Part shown: positions 8,171 through 16,896 of the stretch, one piece after another
Position numbering within the stretch: position 1 is the first letter of the stretch
Layout: each line of letters starts with the position of its first letter
NCBI GenBank assembly: GCA_027452065.1
Contig: DAIDHC010000005.1
Coordinates: forward strand, 1-61,703
Source: Bryobacterales bacterium
GTDB lineage: Bacteria > Acidobacteriota > Terriglobia > Bryobacterales > Bryobacteraceae
Reading direction: 5' to 3'
DNA: 61,703 bases
Translations under genes and position numbers: made by a program
Notes under the pieces: generated by a model
Seen by the model: only the letters and a program-made list of their open reading frames with translations
What the model was told of the DNA's origin: nothing
The model's database searches: none

Positions 8171-10123
8171 TCAAAAGGAGAAGGAGAGGCTCGAGTAGCC
8201 GGTGCTGGCGCGGTAGTTGTTGTAGTTGTAGAAGCGGTCCTGGTATCCGTAATACTCGTAGCCGGCGTTCCAGCGAAGCTTGTTGTTGATCTTGATCGAG
8301 ACGCGGGCGGAGGGCGCCTGGTAGGTGACCGGGAAAGTTTCGGCGGCCTGAATGGCGGGGAGCGTAGCGTAGGCGGGACCGGCGGCGGGGGTGGCGCGGC
8401 CGTCGCCGGTGTCCTGAACGCGGCTGTAGCCGACAAACAGATCGACGCGGCGGGTGAGGACAAAACGAGCCTGGAGCGTGGCCGTATGGAGGTTGCTCAG
8501 GAACAGCGATTGTTGGACGAGGGGACTGAAGGCGCCGGCGAAATAAGCGATGCCGCCGACCGAATCGATGTGCAGCTTGCTGTAAGACAAATCGAACGAG
8601 ACCCAGTTGCGCGGGGTCCAGGAGCCGCCGGCCGAGTAAGTGCGCGTGTGGATGGAATATGAAGTAAGCGAGGTGGTGTTGAAGTTGTAATCGGCGCGGG
8701 AGGCGACGTTGAGCGAGAGGGTCTTGTGGCGGTAGAGCGCCTGTCCGCCAAGGGTGTGATAGTTACCGTCGCTTTGGGGCGTGAAGGGATGATTGGCGCG
8801 GCCCACTTCGCCGTCCAGGGTGACGGTAAGCCCGTTGGCAGGCCGGAGGCGGATGCCGGCGACACCGTCGTTGAGCTGATTGTTCTGCGAATAGGAGGGC
8901 GTGTTGGCGGCCAGAACGGAGGTGATGTTGCGGTCGGTGAAATGGTATCCGGTGTAGAGGCCGAGCCAGTGATTGACCTGGTAGTCGACCTCGGTTTCAT
9001 TGGCGACAAGGCGGATTCCGAGGTATTGATAATTGACGAAAGACGGTGAGGTGAAGTTGGGGCCGATCTGGAGGAACGAGGAGTCGCCCATGGTGCGGAT
9101 GTTGTAAACGGAGGTGGTGTTGACGATGGTGAGCTTGTCGGTGGGGAAGAGACTGAAGCTGAAGTTGCCGGTGGCGACGGGGCGGTTGGCGGCGCCCTGG
9201 TTGAGGGTTTCGAGGCTCGAGATGCCGAAGCGGTTGAGTCCGTAGGCGAGGTCGTCGACGACGAAGTCGCGCTGGCCGCTGGTGTAAGTGAAGCGGCCGT
9301 TGAGCGCGTAGAGTTTTTTCTGGCTGAAGAGGGCGACCTGCCAGTAGGGGCTGGTGCCGTGGTAGGGCTGGAAGCGGTTGAAGTAAGCGCCTGGAGCGGC
9401 GCCGGCGGAGGGGGCGAGCGTGTAGGGGGAGTCTTCCTTGAAATCCTCCCATCCGCGGAACCAGTTTAAGCGGATGCCGAAGACGGTGAACTCGTTTCCG
9501 ACGCGGTAGTCATTCTGCTCGCGGCGAATGTTGCCGGCCAGGGGGACGGCTGAGCCGCTGACGGCGGGCGCCTGGATGCCGAGCAGGCCGCCGCCGTCCT
9601 GGAAGCTGCGGGTGTAGCCGAGAAAGAACTTGATGTTGGATTGGGGGAAGAGGGTGAGGTCGTGGTTCTGCAGGGTGTAGCGGGTGTCGAGGAGATTGGA
9701 GCCGGAGGCGCCGCCGGTGTAGAGGCCGGGGTTGAAGTAATCGTTCAGACGCCAGTCCATGTCGTAGTCGTAGAGGCGATTCTTCTGGACGCGGAGGTTG
9801 GCGGACTCGTAGGGATCGTTGCCGAGGCCCTCGGTGGTGAGAGTGATCTGATCGAAGAGCGTACCGTGGCCGTCGCGGCTGTTGATGGAGAAGAAAGAAT
9901 TCAACAGGCGGATGCCGTTGCCGTAGTTGACATTGGCGCGGTAGTTATCGAGGCTGCCGCCGATGGTGGCGAAGCGATAGCCGGTTTCAATCGAATCGAC
10001 GACGTTGTAGTCGCCGGTGTTTTCGCCCTTGGCCGAGCCTGTGGAATCGGGCGTCGGGGCGATGGGCTCCTGGGCGAGGGCGGCGGCGGCGGCGAGAATC
10101 AGAACGGTGAGTGTGCGGATCAT
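8171..10123 (-). CDS. Outer-membrane beta-barrel, MtrB/PioB-like, partner of decaheme cytochrome
   Basis: A 650-residue protein with an 18-residue signal peptide (ends ALAQ), many amphipathic strands of alternating aromatic and polar residues, and the C-terminal SLSFSF ending in Phe that is typical of outer-membrane barrels. Its length and its position 12 bases after a DmsE-type decaheme cytochrome match the MtrB/PioB family, whose barrel sheathes the cytochrome so electrons can cross the outer membrane. There is no cysteine, so the N-terminal CXXC of Shewanella MtrB is absent. The barrel assignment is strong; membership of the MtrB/PioB family is inferred from context and should be tested by structure prediction. 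It is the last gene of the three-gene set. Confidence 0.72.
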   Translation of the reverse strand: MIRTLTVLILAAAAALAQEPIAPTPDSTGSAKGENTGDYNVVDSIETGYRFATIGGSLDNYRANVNYGNGIRLLNSFFSINSRDGHGTLFDQITLTTEGLGNDPYESANLRVQKNRLYDYDMDWRLNDYFNPGLYTGGASGSNLLDTRYTLQNHDLTLFPQSNIKFFLGYTRSFQDGGGLLGIQAPAVSGSAVPLAGNIRREQNDYRVGNEFTVFGIRLNWFRGWEDFKEDSPYTLAPSAGAAPGAYFNRFQPYHGTSPYWQVALFSQKKLYALNGRFTYTSGQRDFVVDDLAYGLNRFGISSLETLNQGAANRPVATGNFSFSLFPTDKLTIVNTTSVYNIRTMGDSSFLQIGPNFTSPSFVNYQYLGIRLVANETEVDYQVNHWLGLYTGYHFTDRNITSVLAANTPSYSQNNQLNDGVAGIRLRPANGLTVTLDGEVGRANHPFTPQSDGNYHTLGGQALYRHKTLSLNVASRADYNFNTTSLTSYSIHTRTYSAGGSWTPRNWVSFDLSYSKLHIDSVGGIAYFAGAFSPLVQQSLFLSNLHTATLQARFVLTRRVDLFVGYSRVQDTGDGRATPAAGPAYATLPAIQAAETFPVTYQAPSARVSIKINNKLRWNAGYEYYGYQDRFYNYNNYRASTGYSSLSFSF

Positions 10124-10135
10124 CGGCGGCGGTCC

Positions 10136-11092
10136 TCAGCGAAGGAAAAACGCGTCGGCGTTGGAGCCGTGGATGCGGATATGGCACGAGGTGCAGTTTT
10201 GAAAACGGGGGTTGGCGAGATTGTGAGTGAAAGGAGTGGTGGGCGCGCCGGCGCCGGTGCGGCCGAAGCCGGAGGCTCCGTTGTGGCACTCCAGGCAGAG
10301 AGTGAAGACGACAGGGCGGCGCAGGAGACGGGCGTTGGTGGAGCCGTGGGGGAAGTGGCAGGTCTCGCAGCCTTCCACGCGCACGGGCGGATGTTCGAAG
10401 GCGAAGGGGCCGCGAGTCTCCGGGTGGCAGCCGATGCAGGCTTCCTCGTTGGCCAGGGCCTGGTTGACCATGCGGGGGCGGGAGGCCATGCGCCAGGTTG
10501 GGTCGAAGGCACCGTGGGGGTTGTGGCAGTCCGAGCACTGGACGACGCCTTCGTTGACGCGATGGTGGGAGGGCATGTCGAACTGGGCGCGGACATCGGT
10601 GTGGCAGCCGTAGCAGAGATCGGCCTGCTTGTGGGCCAACAGGTAGCGGGGCGTGGGGGATTTATGGATGGAGTGGCAGTTGGTGCAGACGACGTCGTTG
10701 GCGGTGTGGACGGAGCGGCGGATATTGGCGCGGGGCAGGGTTTCGCCGTGGCAGGTGAGGCAGCGGTCCAGCACGCGGGCGGGAGCGAGGGCGGAGAAGG
10801 CGACGATTTTGGATTTGTCGCCGTGGGCGGCGATGTGGGCAAGGCCGGGACCGTGGCAACTTTCGCAGCCGGTGGTTTCGGGCGCGGCTTTGTGGATGGC
10901 GAGGGTTTTGAAGTGGGGGTTTTTGTAGAAATTGAGCCAGACGTCGGGATGGCAGGCGCGGCAGGCGGTGGAGCCAGCGTAACCGGGCGGAAGCTTCGGC
11001 GGCGCGGGGGTATCGGCGCGCAGCGGAGCCGGGTCCAGACCGGAGGCCAGGACCAGGCCTGCCGCCACGATCAGAGCGCGGGTGGCGTTCAA
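10136..11092 (-). CDS. DmsE/MtrA-type periplasmic decaheme c-type cytochrome
   Basis: A 318-residue exported protein with exactly ten CXXCH heme motifs spread evenly (CRACH, CESCH, CLTCH, CTNCH, CYGCH, CSDCH, CIGCH, CETCH, CLECH, CTSCH), the first at C44. The signal peptide ends near residue 26. Number, spacing and length fit the DmsE/MtrA family, which passes electrons from the periplasm through an outer-membrane barrel to external acceptors. The start is TTG and its codon overlaps the stop of the upstream monoheme gene (TTGA), so translation is coupled; the barrel gene follows 12 bases later. No extracellular MtrC/OmcA-type multiheme protein and no CymA-type quinol oxidase are in the window. 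Confidence 0.92.
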   Translation of the reverse strand: MNATRALIVAAGLVLASGLDPAPLRADTPAPPKLPPGYAGSTACRACHPDVWLNFYKNPHFKTLAIHKAAPETTGCESCHGPGLAHIAAHGDKSKIVAFSALAPARVLDRCLTCHGETLPRANIRRSVHTANDVVCTNCHSIHKSPTPRYLLAHKQADLCYGCHTDVRAQFDMPSHHRVNEGVVQCSDCHNPHGAFDPTWRMASRPRMVNQALANEEACIGCHPETRGPFAFEHPPVRVEGCETCHFPHGSTNARLLRRPVVFTLCLECHNGASGFGRTGAGAPTTPFTHNLANPRFQNCTSCHIRIHGSNADAFFLR

Positions 11093-12429
11093 TTTCCCAC
11101 CGTCACGTACACTTTCTGGGTGACCGCGACGCTATTCACCGAGGCGGTGACCGGCTGGTCACCGGCGGCGACGGACGGCACGACGACGTTGATCTGATAC
11201 AAGCCGGCGGCCGACAGGCCGGCGAACTCAACGGCAGCCTGCTTGCCGCCGATCGTGACTGTCACCGGGCTATTCGTGGGCGCCGCTCCTGAGAACACTT
11301 TAGTGGGATCCACGGCCGGGTTGGTCGGACCGAAGCCGGTTCCATACAAGATGATAATCTCACCGGGCTTGGCCGGACGCGAGGCGGGCGAGGCGCCGAA
11401 CAGGTTGGCGGGGCCGAGGAACTCGACGGCGTTGTTGGCGAGGGCGATTTGAGCGGCGATGTATTTGCCGCCGCCTTGCGAGAAAGTAAAGAAGGCGGGA
11501 GATTCGGGGGCGAGCGTGACGTTGGCGGCGGTGCTGGGGCCGCTCGAGTTGGTGACGACGACGGAGACGGGGCCGGTGGAAGTGTCGGCGGGGGCGAGGA
11601 CGTTGACCTGGCCGGGGCTGACGAAATTGACGGCGGCCTGTTTGCCGTTGATGGTGACCGAGACTCCGCCGAGGGTGGTGGGGAAGACGCCGTTGAAGAT
11701 GGAGGCGTCCCAGTTGGTGGTGGTGGTGGCGAACTGCTTGCCGTAGATGCTGACGAAGGAGCCGCTCTGGACGGTTTGCGAGCCGCTGGCGGCGTTGACG
11801 ATGCCGCCGGAGTAAACGACGGGGGCGTTGGGATTGGCGGCGGGAGTGAGGACGTAATCGACGGCGTAAATGTGATCGCCGAATTGGGAGTGGTCGCCGT
11901 TGGCGGCATTCACGGCGACATAGAGATGGACGTTGCCGGCGCTGGCGGCGGGGGCGGTCCAGGTGAGGGGGATCTGGTTGGAGCCGATGGGCTGGTTGAT
12001 GTGTTCGATCCACTCGAGGCCGTCGGAGGTGTTGCAGGGACCGGTGGAGCCGTAACTGCCGTCGGAGCAGACAACGCCGGTACCGGAGGCGGCGGTGAAG
12101 TTGCCGGCCTGGGCCTGGCCGCCGCTGGAATCGGTGCGCATGGTGGCCTGGAAGCCGTAGTAGGCGGCGGAATCGTTGACGACGATGGTGAAGGTCTGGG
12201 TTTGACCGGGGACGTAGGTGAGGCCGTTGGTGAAGTTGACCGAGACCCGGTTGCCGTATTGGTTGAGGGAAGTGTCGTTGTGGCAATAGGTGCAGGCAAC
12301 GCCGGGCAGGTCAGTCGGCGCGGTGGTGACGCCGGCGGGCGGACCATAGTAATAAGCCCAGGCGAGGATCGGTATGACGGCCACGAGCACCGCAAGGCGC
12401 ACAATACGAATCTTGATGTGTCGAGACAT
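11089..12429 (-). CDS. Exported monoheme protein with Reeler/choice-of-anchor-V-like domain and TIGR03437 tail
   Basis: About 446 residues. The N-terminus is an uncleaved or cleaved signal helix (RLAVLVAVIPILAWAYYY). At about residue 45 a single heme-binding motif CTYCH follows the sequence LPGVA. Residues 60-210 are a beta domain (GQTQTFTIVVND, YGFQATMRT, GLEWIEHI, LTWTAPAASAGNVHLYVAVNAANGD) matching the Reeler/choice-of-anchor-V type seen in secreted proteins with one CXXCH. Residues 215-446 are the TIGR03437 module (FVSPGQVNVLAP, LYGTGFG, GLYQINVVVP). It is first in a coupled set with the decaheme cytochrome and the barrel, so it may be the surface-exposed partner or an assembly factor. 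That role is inference. Confidence 0.78.
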   Translation of the reverse strand: MSRHIKIRIVRLAVLVAVIPILAWAYYYGPPAGVTTAPTDLPGVACTYCHNDTSLNQYGNRVSVNFTNGLTYVPGQTQTFTIVVNDSAAYYGFQATMRTDSSGGQAQAGNFTAASGTGVVCSDGSYGSTGPCNTSDGLEWIEHINQPIGSNQIPLTWTAPAASAGNVHLYVAVNAANGDHSQFGDHIYAVDYVLTPAANPNAPVVYSGGIVNAASGSQTVQSGSFVSIYGKQFATTTTNWDASIFNGVFPTTLGGVSVTINGKQAAVNFVSPGQVNVLAPADTSTGPVSVVVTNSSGPSTAANVTLAPESPAFFTFSQGGGKYIAAQIALANNAVEFLGPANLFGASPASRPAKPGEIIILYGTGFGPTNPAVDPTKVFSGAAPTNSPVTVTIGGKQAAVEFAGLSAAGLYQINVVVPSVAAGDQPVTASVNSVAVTQKVYVTVGN

Positions 12430-12571
12430 TTGGTCCCGCTGAACCCCTTCCACGTTACGCAAAATTCCCGCCGCGCCGGCCACTCCCACGTCGCCGCCGC
12501 ATTGGGCTATGTGGCTAGCAGACGCGCCCGCCGCACGCGTGGTTTCGCCGGATTCGCGGAAGGGGCGGTGC

Positions 12572-12600
12572 TTCCGCACGGAGGGCGGGCGCGATATGAT
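12572..12600 (+). promoter_or_regulatory. Possible promoter of the bicupin gene
   Basis: A good -10 hexamer TATGAT (12595-12600) lies 92 bases before the bicupin start. Seventeen bases upstream is TTCCGC, a poor -35 match. The 263-bp gap between the monoheme gene and this gene must contain promoters for both directions, and I see no other feature in it. Confidence 0.35.
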
Positions 12601-12692
12601 CCAACGAAGCGGACTCGGCGGCCTGGAAACGCCGCGGCGTGTGGAGGGCGGGCCGGCAGGACAACGCGCCGAGGTGCGCAGGAGGAAAGACG

Positions 12693-13844
12693 ATGGACGA
12701 CGACACGAAGCAGAGCGGCGGTTTGAGCCGGCGCGGAATTTTCGGAGCGGCGGGAGCGACGGCACTGGCGCTGGCCGCGGCGGGGCCCGCTTCGGCGATT
12801 CCTCACAAAGGCGCCAAGCACGACCCGCTGCAGGCGTTCAAATTCGATATCGAGAGCACCGAGGGTTGGGTGGGGGCGGGCGGATCGGCCAAGGAAGCGA
12901 CGGTGGAAGAGTTTCCCGTGTCCAAGAGCATCGCCGGAGTTTCGATGCGGCTGAAGCCGGGAGGGCTGCGCGAGCTGCACTGGCACGCGATCGCCGCGGA
13001 GTGGGCGTTCGTGCTCGACGGGCGCGTGCGGGCGACGGTGATCAGTCCGAACGGGCAGGCGGAATCGTCCGATTTCGGCCCCGGCGATGTCTGGTATTTC
13101 CCGAAGGGCCATGGGCACGCGCTGCAAGGACTGGGGCCGGGCGACGCTCATTTTCTGCTGGCCTTCGACGACGGGCATTTTTCCGAGTTCGGCACGTTCA
13201 GCATCACCGACTGGCTGGCCCACACGCCGCCGGCGATCGCAGCGCGCAACCTGGGGCTGCCGGCATCGCTGCTGGCGGGGCTTCCGAAGAGCGAGGTCTA
13301 CATTTCGGCGGGCAAGGTGCCGCCGGCGGCGCCGGAGGCGTTTCGGAACGGCGATCCCTCGACCAACCAGTTTCCGCACAAGTTCCGGCTGGCCGAGGCG
13401 CCGGCGCGGGAGTTTGCCGGCGGGAGCATACGGCTGGTGAGCTCGCGAGAGTTTCCGATCCAGACCACGATGACGGCGGCGCTCGAGGAGATTAAGCCCG
13501 GGGCGGTACGGGAAATGCATTGGCACCCGAACGCGGACGAGTGGCAATACTACATCTCCGGGCGGGCGCGGATGACGATTTTCGGCGCACACGGGCGGGC
13601 GGCGACCGAGGAGCTCGGGCCGGGAAACGTCGGGTTCGTGCAGCAGGGCTTCGGGCACTACGTGGAGCAGATCGGTCCGGAGCCGGTGCGGTTTCTGGCG
13701 ATCTTCAACAATCCGTTGTACGAGGAGATATCGCTGTCGGCGTGGCTGGGGGCGAACCCGGCGGGCATGATCGCCGACAACTTCGGACTGAGCGGGGCGC
13801 AGGTGGAGGCAATGCGGCGGGCGCCGTTGGTGATCATGGAATGA
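12693..13844 (+). CDS. Tat-exported bicupin, oxalate decarboxylase family
   Basis: A 383-residue bicupin. The N-terminus has a twin-arginine signal (LSRRGIFGAAG plus hydrophobic stretch). Both cupins keep the metal ligands: H96, H98, E103 and H142 in cupin 1 (LHWHAIAAEW, FPKGHGHAL), and HWHPNADEW with QQGFGHYVE in cupin 2. Oxalate decarboxylases are Mn enzymes that turn oxalate into formate and CO2. The lid that decides decarboxylase against oxidase activity reads SEFGT instead of SENST; the lid Glu is kept but the next two residues differ. One extra residue sits between the HWH and Glu ligands of cupin 1. A strong RBS (AGGAGG) precedes the start. Exported, so probably periplasmic. Confidence 0.85.
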   Translation: MDDDTKQSGGLSRRGIFGAAGATALALAAAGPASAIPHKGAKHDPLQAFKFDIESTEGWVGAGGSAKEATVEEFPVSKSIAGVSMRLKPGGLRELHWHAIAAEWAFVLDGRVRATVISPNGQAESSDFGPGDVWYFPKGHGHALQGLGPGDAHFLLAFDDGHFSEFGTFSITDWLAHTPPAIAARNLGLPASLLAGLPKSEVYISAGKVPPAAPEAFRNGDPSTNQFPHKFRLAEAPAREFAGGSIRLVSSREFPIQTTMTAALEEIKPGAVREMHWHPNADEWQYYISGRARMTIFGAHGRAATEELGPGNVGFVQQGFGHYVEQIGPEPVRFLAIFNNPLYEEISLSAWLGANPAGMIADNFGLSGAQVEAMRRAPLVIME

Positions 13845-13862
13845 GCGCGGCGGGGGCCGCGC
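13845..13862 (+). terminator. GC-rich hairpin after bicupin gene
   Basis: GCGCGGC-GGGG-GCCGCGC, a perfect 7-bp stem starting on the base after the bicupin stop, in the 42-bp gap between convergent genes. There is no T-run, so it is at best a weak intrinsic terminator. Confidence 0.4.
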
Positions 13863-13886
13863 CGGATCCGAAAGCGCCCGCGTGCG

Positions 13887-16037
13887 CTACAGCGACCAGT
13901 CCAGTTGCGTCCACAACGCGGTCGAATAGCCGAGATTGTCGAAGCGAAGAAGGCCGAGTCCACCCGACTTGAGCGTGACTTCCGACACCCGGTTCCTCCA
14001 CCCGGTCTTGAAGCGCTGGAGCGCGCCGGGCTTCACTTCAAAAGTGATGTCCTGCGTTTCGGGCGCGTGCACGGTGAGCTTGATGGGGTAGGCGGTGGGA
14101 TTATAGACATCGAATCGGACGAAGACGCGCGGATAGCTGAATCGGAATGCGGCGGAGGTGGCGTTGGCATCGGCGGTTCCAATGCCGAAGGTCGTCAAGC
14201 GTCCGCCCGGCGTCACCGTGCGCCAGGTCCCGTCGCCCCAGTTCACGCCGCCCGAAGGATACTCGCCGCGCATCGTGACATGCGCTCCCAGGTGAGGATT
14301 GTCGAAGCCGATGTTGATCACCGGCAAGTCCTCGCTCGGACCCTGAACGTCAACGTCACGCGAGGCATGGCGTATGCGCAGCACATGAGTGGTTTCGTCG
14401 AGCGCATAGCCTTCCCCTTCGGCGGGCACTTGCGAGCTTCGCTTCAGTGGATGACCTCCCGAGTAAACCGAGTCCGGCGCAAAGTTGAGCCGGAGCACAT
14501 CGGAGGAAATGTTGTCGAAGGTGGAGTAAGTCACCGAACCGCGGCCGTAAGCGATTTTGGTGACCACCGAGGTTGATCCCACCAGGTGCGACTCGTCTTC
14601 GGGCGACCATTCCGGCACGGCCCACAAACCGTCCATCAGCCTGCGGGGGCCGTCGGAGAATTCGTCGGTAAACCACCATTGATTGCCGAAAGGCGGCTTG
14701 GAGTCCTCGGGCATGCCCTGATAATAGGTCACCCAATTGAAAGAACGGAACGCGGCTTCGCGATAGGCCGCGTCGCCGGTTTTGGCGTAATACAGCGCCT
14801 CTACCGCCGCCAGGCGCGACGTATGGCTGTCGCAACACTCGTTCGGGTTGTTGCAGCAGAAGGTTGTGCCGTTGCCCTGCTCGGTGGTGACGGTGGCGCC
14901 GAGCACCTCGTATTTCGGCCACTTCGGCGTTGTCTTCACCCATTCGATCAGCTTGCGGGCGTTTTCTTTCCAGTTGGGATCCTTGTCGGGATTGAGCAGC
15001 ACGTAGCGGGCGTATTCGAGCGGAATCACCTGGTTCATGTTCTCCATGCTCGGATTGACGTCTTCGAAGTAACCGACCCAGACGTTGTTCTTCATGGGGT
15101 ACTTGTGGAGCCACGCCCATGCGCCCTCCCTGGACTTTTTGTATGCGTTCACGTCGCCCTGGCCGAGCCGGATCAGTTCGTCAAAAAGCATGACCGGTTC
15201 AACAACGTTCGCCGAGTAAGGCCCCATGCCGGGGATCCGGACTTTGCCGTCGCGGGCATAGCAGCGGACCGGCCAGGGAGAATTCTTCTCGTCTCCGGGC
15301 TTGTAATTCTTCGCCAGCGCGTCTGCGCACCGGATGGCGGCCTTCAGGTACTTCGTGTTTCCGGTCATCTCATAAAAGCGGAGATATCCGTAGCCGTCTT
15401 CACCGACCACATGCGGTTCGATGTAGTCCTCGCCGTGATGGCTCCAACCGGTATACCTTCGGTCCCCCGGATTGGCGGAAGCGTAGGGGACCTGCGCCCA
15501 CAGATAGTCCTTCGGAGTAAGTCCGTTCTCCAGTTCGTAGTCGATCAGGTCGGCCAGAAACGTGATCGTGTTCGGATTGCCGGTGAAGGGATAGAGCCGC
15601 TCCATGAAGCCCTGCATCATGGCGCGGAGGTATCCGGTGGAGTTCGCCCAATGGAAGTCGGGCTGCATTTCAAACGTGTCCCGGTCGAAGTCGAAGCAGC
15701 AGTGGAATTCGTGATAGCGCTGGCGATTGTACTGGTCCCACAGAATGGCCCATTGCGTGAGAAGGTGAGAGCTGTACGAGTAGCCGACGTTGTCCGGCAT
15801 CGGGAACGGAAGCAGCTTGCCTTGGGCGTCGGCGGCGACCGGGCGTCCCGCGATGGTCTTGGCGTGAATGACGGTGACGACCGGAAACGCGGTCTGCGCC
15901 GCCGGAGGGATTCCGCCCGAAAGCGCGGTCAAAAGCGCGATCCCCATCCAGCCCACAAGCTTCCGATCTCGCGTTTCGGTTCGCGAACCTTCCGCTGCCA
16001 TCCCGCCCGGTGCGCCCGCTCGCGCGTCATTGGTCAT
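13887..16037 (-). CDS. Secreted six-hairpin glycosidase-like protein (paralog A)
   Basis: About 716 residues with an N-terminal hydrophobic segment (VGWMGIALLTALSGGI) that acts as signal or anchor. The body has the alternating helices and Trp/Tyr-rich loops of (alpha/alpha)6 toroid carbohydrate enzymes (YLRAMMQGFMERLYPFTGN, GWSHHGEDYIEPHVVGEDG, WLHKYPMKNNVWVGYFEDV). A C-terminal beta-sandwich follows from about residue 500. It shares its layout and several blocks with the protein at the far end of the island (KYPM...FFED-like block, then HLVGSTSV and a YG...TFD stretch), so the two are distant paralogs. I cannot name the GH or lyase family. The start lies in an ATGA overlap with the upstream amidase gene and has a GGGAGAA ribosome site; it is last in the left arm. 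Confidence 0.75.
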   Translation of the reverse strand: MTNDARAGAPGGMAAEGSRTETRDRKLVGWMGIALLTALSGGIPPAAQTAFPVVTVIHAKTIAGRPVAADAQGKLLPFPMPDNVGYSYSSHLLTQWAILWDQYNRQRYHEFHCCFDFDRDTFEMQPDFHWANSTGYLRAMMQGFMERLYPFTGNPNTITFLADLIDYELENGLTPKDYLWAQVPYASANPGDRRYTGWSHHGEDYIEPHVVGEDGYGYLRFYEMTGNTKYLKAAIRCADALAKNYKPGDEKNSPWPVRCYARDGKVRIPGMGPYSANVVEPVMLFDELIRLGQGDVNAYKKSREGAWAWLHKYPMKNNVWVGYFEDVNPSMENMNQVIPLEYARYVLLNPDKDPNWKENARKLIEWVKTTPKWPKYEVLGATVTTEQGNGTTFCCNNPNECCDSHTSRLAAVEALYYAKTGDAAYREAAFRSFNWVTYYQGMPEDSKPPFGNQWWFTDEFSDGPRRLMDGLWAVPEWSPEDESHLVGSTSVVTKIAYGRGSVTYSTFDNISSDVLRLNFAPDSVYSGGHPLKRSSQVPAEGEGYALDETTHVLRIRHASRDVDVQGPSEDLPVINIGFDNPHLGAHVTMRGEYPSGGVNWGDGTWRTVTPGGRLTTFGIGTADANATSAAFRFSYPRVFVRFDVYNPTAYPIKLTVHAPETQDITFEVKPGALQRFKTGWRNRVSEVTLKSGGLGLLRFDNLGYSTALWTQLDWSL

Positions 16038-16891
16038 GTTCGGTTCTCCCGTTTTGAAAGCTCTGAGTACAATTCCGCTCTGCGCCATTTCTCTCCCCAC
16101 GGCTCCTCCTGCCGGTACTTCCTCAACGCTGCCAGGTCAATCGGGCCGGCGATCACCGCCTCGTCCTCGCCGCCCTCGGAGACTCGCATCTTCCGGGACC
16201 TGCCGCTGTCGTCGAAAGCCATCCCGTCGAACAGAACGCTACGACCGTTAGCCTTGGGCGCCGCGTAGTTGGCCACCGCGATCGCCGCCATGTTCTCGAA
16301 CGCCCGGGCTTCCAGTTGCGCGAGGCGATGCTGCTCCAGCTCGCAGCAATTGGGAACCAGAATGAGTTCGGCGCCGTTCCGTGCCAGCTCCCGGGCGCTT
16401 TCCGGAAACTCGCGGTCGAAGCAGATGAGGATTCCGACGGTGACCGGGCCGGCGGGCGTGTCGATCTCGCAAACGTCGAGCGCATCGCCCGGCGCGAGAA
16501 ACGACTCGGGTTCGTCGAAGGCGCAGGTGTGAACTTTGGAATAGTGGAGAGCGATGCGGCCGCGGGCATCAATGAGTGTCGCGCTGTTGCGGAGACCATC
16601 GGCTGCCGACTCCAGGTAGGTGATGACAAGGCTCACGCCCAGGCTGACGGCGGCCTCCTGAAAGGCCGCGACGTAGGAGTCGCCCCGCTTTCGCGGCGGG
16701 CCGGAAAAGCGGACGTGGCCGTCGCTCGACCGTTCCGAGCCGTAGCCGTTGCTCCACATTTCGGGGAAGACGACGATCCCGGCGCCCATGTCCCGGGCGG
16801 CGCGGCAATAGCGAATCCCCTTCTCGCGGCAGTCCTCATCCGGACCGGCCGGGCGAAGCTGAAGCGATGCGACGTGGAGTGTCTCTGTCAC
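16034..16891 (-). CDS. Carbon-nitrogen hydrolase (nitrilase superfamily amidase)
   Basis: A 285-residue cytoplasmic protein with the full Glu-Lys-Cys triad of the nitrilase superfamily: E44 in VFPEMWSNG, K119 in HYSKVHTC and C157 in ILICFDREFPE. These enzymes hydrolyse non-peptide C-N bonds such as amides, carbamoyl groups or nitriles; the sequence does not separate these. The start is GTG. It sits between an aldose-epimerase-like gene (5-bp gap) and the secreted glycosidase-like gene (4-bp overlap), which ties an amide or N-carbamoyl group to the island's substrate. Confidence 0.88.
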   Translation of the reverse strand: MTETLHVASLQLRPAGPDEDCREKGIRYCRAARDMGAGIVVFPEMWSNGYGSERSSDGHVRFSGPPRKRGDSYVAAFQEAAVSLGVSLVITYLESAADGLRNSATLIDARGRIALHYSKVHTCAFDEPESFLAPGDALDVCEIDTPAGPVTVGILICFDREFPESARELARNGAELILVPNCCELEQHRLAQLEARAFENMAAIAVANYAAPKANGRSVLFDGMAFDDSGRSRKMRVSEGGEDEAVIAGPIDLAALRKYRQEEPWGEKWRRAELYSELSKRENRT

Positions 16892-16896
16892 GGCTG

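Noticed and set aside
13845..13886. A dif/XerCD site at the skew switch
   Set aside because: The gap is GC-rich and has none of the AT-rich dif core; the terminus reading rests on composition alone.
13845..13900. Copy of the tRNA-Ser 3' end as the second attachment site of the island
   Set aside because: I found no match to the T-arm/acceptor sequence at the far edge, and no integrase gene in the block.
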